Shown in pieces: positions 17,582 to 28,365 of a stretch of 64,000 bases of DNA. Source of the stretch: Caballeronia concitans (GTDB taxonomy: Bacteria; Pseudomonadota; Gammaproteobacteria; Burkholderiales; Burkholderiaceae). The notes below the pieces were generated by a model that was given only the letters and a program-made list of their open reading frames with translations, did not search any database and had not been told where the DNA came from. The stretch is taken from the NCBI RefSeq assembly GCF_001544615.1, contig NZ_FCNV02000014.1, forward strand, positions 1-64,000. Reading direction: 5' to 3'. Position 1 is the first letter of the stretch; each line of letters starts with the position of its first letter. The translations under genes were made by a program, and so were the position numbers.

Positions 17582-17609
17582 TCTCCCTCGGTCTCATGAT
17601 CGAGGGAGA
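17582..17609. terminator. Hairpin between convergent genes
   Basis: TCTCCCTCG at 17582-17590 pairs perfectly with CGAGGGAGA at 17601-17609 around a 10-base loop. It sits 32 bp after the 90-residue gene and 130 bp after the 3' end of the minus-strand gene at 17740. There is no strong U tract. Confidence 0.45.
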
Positions 17610-17739
17610 GTGATTTGAAGGCGAACTCACGAGCAATCTCGCTGGAGTTCTTTCGACAGACGCAAACGCCGATGCCGTGTGCATGGCAACGCCTCTGCAC
17701 ACGGCTTTGTCCCCACTCACGTCGCTATGTTCACCGCAC

Positions 17740-18132
17740 TCACACCGTCTCGACGACGCGGGCTGCGGCCTTGAGTTTGGCGTCATCATAGACGCGGCGG
17801 CGTTCCACTTCGACCAGCGCCCGTTTGCGCTTGATCGACTCCCAATGAATGCCCGCGCCCATCACGGAGACATAATCGTCGAAGCGGTGCTTCCTCGCAC
17901 GGCGAAAGAATTCGGGCCCGGGCAGTCCGTTGTAGAGCGTGAGCAACGCGCCATAGTCAACGGCCGAAAGTTCGCCGAGCGAAGCCACTGCTTTCTCGAG
18001 CGCATCGTACCGAGTTGCCAGTGGATCGTCCGGCCCGAACATCGCGTGAAAGCGCTGATAAGGCAGCAGCCTTTCCTGCTCGGCGGCGCGTCGCAAGGCC
18101 GAGGCAATGCGTTCAATACGTTTTGCTTCCAT
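17740..18132 (-). CDS. Conserved-looking hypothetical protein, 130 residues
   Basis: Start chosen at ATG 18132, preceded on this strand by GAGGAGGGGG; the open frame continues to 18210 without an RBS. The product is rich in charged helices: MEAKRIERIASALRRAAEQERLL, then PYQRFHAMFG, a middle with YGALLTLYNGLPGPEFF, and a basic C-terminus KRKRALVEVERRRVYDD. No signal peptide and no transmembrane helix. I recognise no domain. Codon use matches the chromosome. It has no operon partner: the methyltransferase gene 211 bp upstream is on the same strand but separately spaced. Confidence 0.65.
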   Translation of the reverse strand: MEAKRIERIASALRRAAEQERLLPYQRFHAMFGPDDPLATRYDALEKAVASLGELSAVDYGALLTLYNGLPGPEFFRRARKHRFDDYVSVMGAGIHWESIKRKRALVEVERRRVYDDAKLKAAARVVETV

Positions 18133-18342
18133 GTTCCCCCTCCTCGCAAGAATCTTTCCGATAGTGGGGGCAAGATACCTTCGACGACGGATCACCGGGA
18201 GGCCTAGCACTGATTAACGCATAAAGCAGCGCTAAACGCCGCAAGAGCCGAATACTTTGATCGGAGTGAGTTTCCGACGAGCGAATTCAAACGCATTGCA
18301 TCCGCGCTTACGATCGAGTGCCTTGAGTTGCACGCGATATCG

Positions 18343-19224
18343 CTAAGGCTTGACGAACTTGAGTGTCATGCGATCCGACTCGCCGATTGCGGCATAGCGT
18401 GCCCGATCGACGTTGCCGCCCTCGTAAGTCGGCGGCAGCGACCACACGCCGTGCGGATAGTCCTTCGTATCCTTCGGATTCGCATTGATCTCACTGCGCG
18501 CGACGAGCACGAAGCCGGCCGCTTGCGCATGCTCGATGACGAACGCCTCGGTCACGTAACCCGAGTCGATCATCTGCTGGAGCGTCGTTCCCGGCTTCGC
18601 TCTATGTTCTTCGACACCGAGTTCGCCGCCATGCTTGAGCGCACCGTAAAACGCGCGCAGGTTGGCATCGATCTGTCCGTCCTTGATCCAGTTGTGGATG
18701 TTTCGAAACGTGAAGACGCGGTCGAATTGCTCGTGCGCGTCGAAGCCTTCGAACTGACCCGCCCGCAACGTACCGACGACCGTGTTCCCGTATAGCGCCG
18801 GAGCATTCGCGAGCTTGCGCCGATAATTCGCATCGGTCTCGCGATCTTCTGCGGCAAGCTCGGCGGATGTGCTTAGATATTGCGCTTCATACAAGTGTCC
18901 GGAGTCGCGCAGGTAAGGCGCGAGTATGTCCGTGTACCATCCTCCGCCCGGCGCTATTTCCAATACCGTTTGCGTCGGAGTGAGATCGAAGAATTGCAGT
19001 GTCTCTTTCGGATGGCGATACACATCCCGCGCACCCGCTCGCTCGCTGCGTTGCGATCCGGCGATGGCGGCATCGAGCGACATCGCGTTTGCACTTTGCG
19101 TTTGCGACTCACGCGATGAATCCCGCGACTGCATCGACGACGACGCGCAGCCCGTCAGGGCGAGCGTAAGAAACGTGGCGGCAACTGCGGCACAACGTGT
19201 CCGGTCAGGGCGACTGAGGTTCAT
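18343..19224 (-). CDS. Lipoprotein with class I SAM-methyltransferase fold (COG4798-like)
   Basis: 293 residues from ATG 19224. This start gives an N-terminal helix and lipobox LALTGC followed by ASSS; the longer frame to 19350 would hide it. After a Ser-rich linker the domain begins RHPKETLQFFDLTPTQTVLEIAPGGGWYTDILAPYL, where EIAPGGGW is the SAM-binding loop. It continues to FTFRNIHNWI, the post-motif-II region. COG4798 predicted methyltransferases share the exported layout. A SAM fold outside the cytoplasm is puzzling because SAM is not known there, so it may bind another ligand or be retained inside. No operon partner. Confidence 0.82.
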   Translation of the reverse strand: MNLSRPDRTRCAAVAATFLTLALTGCASSSMQSRDSSRESQTQSANAMSLDAAIAGSQRSERAGARDVYRHPKETLQFFDLTPTQTVLEIAPGGGWYTDILAPYLRDSGHLYEAQYLSTSAELAAEDRETDANYRRKLANAPALYGNTVVGTLRAGQFEGFDAHEQFDRVFTFRNIHNWIKDGQIDANLRAFYGALKHGGELGVEEHRAKPGTTLQQMIDSGYVTEAFVIEHAQAAGFVLVARSEINANPKDTKDYPHGVWSLPPTYEGGNVDRARYAAIGESDRMTLKFVKP

Positions 19225-19488
19225 GGCGATCGGTGCAGGGCTTGAGAAAAGCAACACGATACGCGCGTTCCTCGCCGTTTGCCCTGTCCGCGTTGGCAGC
19301 CGCTTTCCGCGTGCCGCATTTCGAAAGGCGCCTGCAATGTCGCAGGTCATACGCCTTCGGAGTCGCGAAGTGATTCGCCGGGACCGGCCGATTCTGACCG
19401 TGCTGCGTCGCGCACGACGATTGCGTGCATTCCATTCGGACGGCGTGAATAGCTGCTACATTGTCTGAAGGCAATCGCGATATTTCAT

Positions 19489-23310
<3,822 letters not shown>

Positions 23311-23316
23311 TGTCGC

Positions 23317-24411
23317 TTAGGGACTATCGGCAAGCGATACTCGCCGATCCCGTTGCGACAACTTGAGCGCCTCCCATCCCAGATCGGCAAAGCACGGACC
23401 TTGCGTCGCTTCGCTGAATTTCACGTCGTTGTGTTCGGCGTTCCATTCGAGTATCACGACTTTCCCATCGGAATCCACAGTCAGATCCCAGCCGATACAG
23501 CGCGCAAACGGCACCTTCGCATGAAGCTCGACGACCTTGTCGGCACATGCGGAAAACGCGGGCAACGTCAGACCTTCGAAAGTGACTTTCGAGTCGGGAT
23601 GCGCGTGGGCATCCGTCCAGTCGCTCAGATAGCCCTTGCTGAAGAGGCGTCCGGTTGCGAGGTCGATGGGTACGCACACTTCGCTGTCGGGCCGGATATA
23701 CGTGTCGGCGGCGCGGCCGAGGCGCAGGAAACACGCGCGCAACGAGACGTGGCCCGCATCGTCGACGACGGTGGTCAGACGCACCGTGGCGACCGCCTTC
23801 GATGCGAACTGATCGAACCATGCGTGCTGCACGATGAATCGTTGCAGCACGCCGTTGCCGAGCTGGCGGATGCGCGCGACATCGAACTCTCTGCGATCCA
23901 TCAGAAAGACGCCCTTGCCTTGCGACGTCTGATCGAGCTTGAACGCGACGCTATCCGTGCTGCGGAACACGATGTTCGCGACTTCCGAATCCGGAATGGC
24001 AATATGATCGGCGGTATAGAAAATGCCGTTCACGTAGTACGCGATATCCGGGAATGCGTCGTCGCGAAAGAGGAGCCGCGCAACCGGCTTGAGGTGCGAG
24101 ACCTGACCGTAGAGTCCCTTCAGTTTCGGAACGACGACCCAGCCGTAATAGTTATCGGGAATCCAGCCTTCCTTGAACTTGCCGCTCAGCGCCGTATAGA
24201 CGTGCAGCCACGGTGCGTAACACGCGTCGCCGAATACGTCGGATGCGTAGGCATCGGCGAGCCGCAATTGAGCGGGGTCCGTTCTTCCGTGCTTCTCTTC
24301 GATCGCGCGGCGGATCATTCGGGCCTCGACGCCATGCCTCCAGTGAAAACGGCGGGATGAGAGATTCCGCCATGAAACTTTGACTAAGGTCTTGACCTGC
24401 TTGGGTGACAT
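23317..24411 (-). CDS. Sugar-transfer-associated ATP-grasp enzyme
   Basis: 364 residues. The N-terminus (MSPKQVKTLVKVSWRNLSSR) is basic. The ATP-grasp fold shows SVAFKLDQTSQGKGVF in place of the nucleotide-binding lysine loop, the strand VLQRFIVQHAWFD, and the metal-binding end CIGWDLTVDSDGKVVILEWNAEHND. This is the pattern of the ATPgrasp_ST family, found in capsule and polysaccharide loci where it likely ligates an amino or carboxylic group to a sugar-linked substrate. Here it stands alone, convergent with the hybrid kinase. Substrate unknown. Confidence 0.8.
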   Translation of the reverse strand: MSPKQVKTLVKVSWRNLSSRRFHWRHGVEARMIRRAIEEKHGRTDPAQLRLADAYASDVFGDACYAPWLHVYTALSGKFKEGWIPDNYYGWVVVPKLKGLYGQVSHLKPVARLLFRDDAFPDIAYYVNGIFYTADHIAIPDSEVANIVFRSTDSVAFKLDQTSQGKGVFLMDRREFDVARIRQLGNGVLQRFIVQHAWFDQFASKAVATVRLTTVVDDAGHVSLRACFLRLGRAADTYIRPDSEVCVPIDLATGRLFSKGYLSDWTDAHAHPDSKVTFEGLTLPAFSACADKVVELHAKVPFARCIGWDLTVDSDGKVVILEWNAEHNDVKFSEATQGPCFADLGWEALKLSQRDRRVSLADSP

Positions 24412-24631
24412 AGTGCGGTCCGTGTAGATGTTCTTCGTGCCAGCATGGACGTTAACCAGTGCGGTCTTATCAAGCGCTTAATGAAACAAAACTTGGCGGA
24501 TAAGCGCTGCGTTTTGACGCCGCTGGAGTTAATTCACCTTGCTAATTCACTACATCGCTCTTTCGACGTAAGCAATACGACAGATGCACCCGGAAAATAC
24601 GCGATGTTGTCAGACGATAGACGGCTCTTGC

Positions 24632-24653
24632 ACGCTCGAGCGTCGCCTATAAT
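24632..24653 (+). promoter_or_regulatory. Promoter -10 with adjacent 12-bp palindrome
   Basis: TATAAT at 24648-24653 is a perfect sigma-70 -10 box. The -35 region is poor. Immediately upstream, ACGCTCGAGCGT at 24632-24643 is a perfect palindrome in the spacer, a good position for a repressor or activator. The nearest gene is the GYD protein 257 bp downstream, giving a long leader. The rest of the 498-bp gap (24412-24909) is AT-richer, with no supported gene. Confidence 0.45.
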
Positions 24654-24909
24654 TTTTTTGGCACCTGACGGTCGCCTTAAACGCCAAGTGCCAGGCCGGA
24701 ACGCGAAACATTCAAACGATGTTCCTTTATCTGCGGCGTTGCTGCGTAAGCGCCCGTCCCATAGGCGCAATGCCGCCTTGTCTTCCTTCGTCTTTGCGTC
24801 TTTATGCACGCATGGAAAATCCGGCGCACGTCGTGTTGCGCTGGCCGTCCTTCACGGACCGGCCACGATTCACGCGTGCGGCAGATTCACTTCACTTCGA
24901 GAGGACAAC

Positions 24910-25203
24910 ATGGCCACTTACATCATGCTGCTCAACTGGACCGATCAGGGCGTGCGTACCGCCAAGGACACCGTGAATCGGGCGCGCGCATTCCGCGAAT
25001 CGAGCAAGGCAATGGGCGTAACCATCGGCGCGATGCACTGGACGCTCGGCTCCTACGATCTCGTTGTCTCCTTCGACTCACCCGACGACGAAACGGCAAC
25101 ACGTCTTGGACTGGCGCTCGGCGGAATAGGCAACGTACGCACGACGACGATGCGCGCTTTCGGCGAGGACGAAATGGAGCGCATAGTCGGCGGACTCAAA
25201 TAG
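24910..25203 (+). CDS. GYD-domain protein
   Basis: 97 residues from ATG 24910 behind GAGAGGACAAC. The frame is open back to 24445 without a credible start. The product is the whole GYD family fold, a ferredoxin-like alpha/beta domain: MATYIMLLNWTDQG, a helix with NRARAFRESSKAMG, the strand GAMHWTLGSYDLVVSFD, and the end FGEDEMERIVGGL. The name comes from the GxYD motif, seen here as GSYD. Function of the family is unknown; it resembles small ligand-sensing ACT-like folds. The chromate-transporter gene follows at 124 bp but has its own signals. Confidence 0.88.
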   Translation: MATYIMLLNWTDQGVRTAKDTVNRARAFRESSKAMGVTIGAMHWTLGSYDLVVSFDSPDDETATRLGLALGGIGNVRTTTMRAFGEDEMERIVGGLK

Positions 25204-25326
25204 ATGCAAAAGGCGCAACGCACGCGCCATGCACACACGCGGGCGCTGCGCCAGTGTATCGTTGCTCACCATCGCCTTGTATTTGCACGAGGCATTTGAG
25301 TGAGCCAACGCACTATGGAAGCAAAC

Positions 25327-26547
25327 ATGTCGGCGCGCAATCGCCGCGCGGGCACGGCACTTGAAGTACTTCTGGTCTTTTTTAAACTCGGATTGACGTC
25401 GTTCGGCGGACCGGTCGCGCACATCGGCTATTTTCGCCGTGAGTTCGTCGAGCGGCGTCACTGGCTCAACGACGAAACCTTTACCGATCTCGTCGGCCTT
25501 TGTCAGTTCCTGCCCGGACCCGCGAGCAGTCAGGCGGGTTTCTCCATCGGCCTCTTGCGTGCGGGCTGGCTCGGCGGCATCGCGGCATGGTGCGGCTTCA
25601 CGCTGCCATCGGTTGCGCTGCTGATCGGCTTTGCAAGCATTGCTCCGTCGATGCGCGGCCCATTCGGCAGCGGCCTGATTCACGGGCTGAAACTCGTCGC
25701 GGTTGCGGTCGTTGCGCAAGCCGTGTGGGAAATGGCGCGGCGATTGTGTCCGGATCATCGGCGGGCAGGAATCGCGCTCGCGACAATCGCATTGCTCGCC
25801 CTTATCGATACCGCTTACGCGCAACTCATCGCTATCTTGCTGGGTGCGCTGCTCGGCGTTGCATGGTACAGGACGAGCGGACCGGTGAGCATCGCAACGA
25901 CGCACGAGCACACGCATGAGTTTCGCGTGTCGCGTTTCGCAGGCGCACTCGCGCTCATTGTCTTCTGTGCGCTTCTCGTCGGGCTCCCGGCACTCGCGTC
26001 GATCGATTCAACGCACACGGTCCGGATATTCGATGCGTTCTATCGCTCGGGCGCGCTGGTCTTCGGCGGCGGTCACGTCGTGCTGCCGCTTCTTCAGCAG
26101 GAAACCGTGGCGACGGGCTGGGTATCGTCGAATGCATTTCTCGCGGGATATGGCGCCGCGCAGGCCGTTCCAGGTCCGCTGTTCACGTTCGCTGCCTTTC
26201 TTGGCTGGACCATGACCGCGATGCAAAGTCACCTTTGCGGCGCCATGCTTGCGACGGTCGGCATCTTCCTGCCCGGTCTGCTTCTCGTGCTTGCCGCATT
26301 GCCTTACTGGCAAGCGTTGCGGGCGCGCCCGTCCACGGCCGCTGCGTTGTCGGGCGTGAATGCGGCCGTCGTCGGACTGCTGGCAATGGCGCTCTACTCG
26401 CCGGTCTGGACCAGCGCAGTGAATACCCGCTCCGACTTCGCCATTGCCGTCATTGGCTTCTTTCTTCTGACGCGCTGGAAGGTTCCGCCGCTCGTCGTGG
26501 TCATGCTTTGCGCATTCGCCGGTATTGCAGAAGCTGTCCTGCGTTAA
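25327..26547 (+). CDS. chrA: Chromate efflux transporter, CHR family
   Basis: 406 residues from ATG 25327 with GGAAG 5 bp upstream; GTG 25300 or ATG 25315 are in frame and possible. Two homologous CHR halves of about 190 residues. The first carries FKLGLTSFGGPVAHIGYFR and LCQFLPGPASSQ. The second carries FGGGHVVLPLL and AAQAVPGPLFTFAAFLG, both the signature repeats. About ten membrane helices. It exports chromate using the membrane potential. No chrB regulator is visible in the window. It ends 8 bp from the convergent cytochrome gene. Confidence 0.93.
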   Translation: MSARNRRAGTALEVLLVFFKLGLTSFGGPVAHIGYFRREFVERRHWLNDETFTDLVGLCQFLPGPASSQAGFSIGLLRAGWLGGIAAWCGFTLPSVALLIGFASIAPSMRGPFGSGLIHGLKLVAVAVVAQAVWEMARRLCPDHRRAGIALATIALLALIDTAYAQLIAILLGALLGVAWYRTSGPVSIATTHEHTHEFRVSRFAGALALIVFCALLVGLPALASIDSTHTVRIFDAFYRSGALVFGGGHVVLPLLQQETVATGWVSSNAFLAGYGAAQAVPGPLFTFAAFLGWTMTAMQSHLCGAMLATVGIFLPGLLLVLAALPYWQALRARPSTAAALSGVNAAVVGLLAMALYSPVWTSAVNTRSDFAIAVIGFFLLTRWKVPPLVVVMLCAFAGIAEAVLR

Positions 26548-26555
26548 ATCGATGC

Positions 26556-27890
26556 TTATTTATGAATTGCCGAACGAAGCCGCTCGACCTGCCGATCCGA
26601 CACCGGCCTCGCGTGATTACCCCATGTGCCCCTGATGAACGTGACCACGTCTGCGATCTGACTCGACGTGAGTTGATCGTTAAAGCCCGGCATCTTCTGC
26701 ACGGCAGGCCCGGTCCCGGTCGCCGGACTCTTGCTTCCTTCAATGACGATACGCATGACGGAGGTCGGGTCATCCGACAGCACGGCAGGATTGCCCGCAA
26801 GCGCCGCTGCCTTGCCGGGTTGCCCGCTTCCATCGGCCTGATGACAACGCGCGCAGAACGACAGATACACGCCAGCGCCGGGCAATTCCTTCTCGCCGGT
26901 CTTCAGGCTTCGCTCGGTCTGCACTTTGGCGTGCGCGTTGTTGTCATAGCTGCCGTACCTGTGCTGCGGCGGCAGTGACTTGAGATACACCGCTATCGCG
27001 TTCAAGTCGGCATTCGTCATGTATTGCGTGCTCTCTTCGATCGCGGGCGCCATCGCACCGAAGGCGATTGCTCCGGCGCCGTGTCCCGTGCGCAAGAAAT
27101 CGACGATGTCCTGTTGCGACCATCGCCCCAATCCGCTTCCCGGATCGCCTGTGAGATTCGGCGCCAGCCAGTGATCGTTCGCGCCGCCAGTCAGATACAG
27201 CGGTGACTTTTCGCTATAGCCAAGCTCGTTATAAGCAGGGCCGCGCGGCGTGTGACATGCGCCGCAATGTCCGAGACCTTGCACGATATAAGCGCCGCGA
27301 TTCCATTGCGCGCTCTGCTTCCGGTCCGGCGCGTATTCATCGCGATTGCCGAACGCGAAGTCCCAGAACAGCATGCCCCAGCGCTGATTGAACGGAAACG
27401 GCAGATGCGTCTCGGGCGCGCGCTTCGCCGCGGGCTTGAGGCCGTGCATGAGGTAGGCATAGAGCGCGGTTACGTCGTCATCCGTCATATGCGCGAACGA
27501 CGCATAAGGCATCGCGGGATAAAGACGCTTGCCGTCGCGACGCTTGCCATAGCGGATCGCGTCCGACAATTCCTTCAATGTATAGCGTCCGATGCCGTAT
27601 ACCGGATCGGGCGTGATGTTGCTGGCATAGATCGGCCCGAACGGGGAATTGACCGCCATGCCGCCGCCGAGCGGCGTGTGATCCGCGGCATCGTGACAGG
27701 CCGCGCAATCGCCCACCTTTGCGAGATATTCGCCGCGTGCGATGAGCTTCGGGTCACTCGTCATCGGTGATTGCGCGTCGATGTCGCGCGGAAGATGATC
27801 GTCCGCGCTTCCGCTGCATCCGGCGAGCACCGTGGCCGCTGCGAGCAGCATCGAGGCGATAAGGCGTGTCGAGCTTCTTGGCGCGTTCAT
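26556..27890 (-). CDS. Triheme cytochrome c lipoprotein (dehydrogenase-subunit II type)
   Basis: 444 residues from ATG 27890, coupled to the preceding gene, whose stop is at 27892-27894. An upstream start at 27932 would bury the lipobox TVLAGC. Three CxxCH sites, CAACH, CGACH and CARCH, lie in three cytochrome domains. Order and spacing match the cytochrome subunit of membrane alcohol/gluconate dehydrogenases (AdhB/GndC type), for example PNLTGDPGSGLGRWSQQDIVDFLRTG in split form around residue 270. It is the last gene of the oxidase operon, so here it probably feeds electrons to the caa3-like enzyme. No dehydrogenase subunit is adjacent. Confidence 0.88.
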   Translation of the reverse strand: MNAPRSSTRLIASMLLAAATVLAGCSGSADDHLPRDIDAQSPMTSDPKLIARGEYLAKVGDCAACHDAADHTPLGGGMAVNSPFGPIYASNITPDPVYGIGRYTLKELSDAIRYGKRRDGKRLYPAMPYASFAHMTDDDVTALYAYLMHGLKPAAKRAPETHLPFPFNQRWGMLFWDFAFGNRDEYAPDRKQSAQWNRGAYIVQGLGHCGACHTPRGPAYNELGYSEKSPLYLTGGANDHWLAPNLTGDPGSGLGRWSQQDIVDFLRTGHGAGAIAFGAMAPAIEESTQYMTNADLNAIAVYLKSLPPQHRYGSYDNNAHAKVQTERSLKTGEKELPGAGVYLSFCARCHQADGSGQPGKAAALAGNPAVLSDDPTSVMRIVIEGSKSPATGTGPAVQKMPGFNDQLTSSQIADVVTFIRGTWGNHARPVSDRQVERLRSAIHK

Positions 27891-27891
27891 A

Positions 27892-28365
27892 TCAATGCCA
27901 TTGACTGCAAGAGACGAGAAACACTTCCGCAAGGATCGTGAATACGATTCCGACGACGAATCCGCAACCGATCAACGCACTGCATAACGCAATAAAGCGC
28001 TTGCGGCTGATTTCCTCTTCTTCACGAGGCGGCTCTTCTTTCAACTCACTGTCTTTCGTCCGCTCCTTCATGCGTCGATGTTTCTTATGCAAAAAGATGA
28101 AGCCGCGCAAAGCAAGCGCCGCGCATACGAAGGAAATAAGCAGCGCGACGATGGATATCGCCCACAACCAGGCGTGCATATGCGCAACGCCGGGAGAGTC
28201 GAGCGGCACGGTCGTGTCGCAGGTCTGCGCGGAGATCGTTTCGGAGACGATCACTTGTAAGAGCCACGCGCCCGGCGAAAGGAAAAAGCCGGCGCCCGCG
28301 CACCATGCAAGGCGGCGCTTTTCAGCGTGAGTGAGTTTCAGCGCGTCGGATGCGGAGCCCTGCAT
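27892..28365 (-). CDS. Small inner-membrane protein of the oxidase operon
   Basis: 157 residues from ATG 28365, which overlaps the subunit I/III stop by one base (TGATG), so it is translationally coupled. A longer frame to 28908 is an artefact inside the upstream gene. Three probable membrane helices: CAGAGFFLSPGAWLLQVIV, ISIVALLISFVCAALALR and ALIGCGFVVGIVFTILAEVF. A strongly charged cytoplasmic loop (MKERTKDSELKEEPPREEEE) lies between helices 2 and 3. I recognise no family; position suggests a fourth subunit or assembly factor for this oxidase. Confidence 0.75.
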   Translation of the reverse strand: MQGSASDALKLTHAEKRRLAWCAGAGFFLSPGAWLLQVIVSETISAQTCDTTVPLDSPGVAHMHAWLWAISIVALLISFVCAALALRGFIFLHKKHRRMKERTKDSELKEEPPREEEEISRKRFIALCSALIGCGFVVGIVFTILAEVFLVSCSQWH

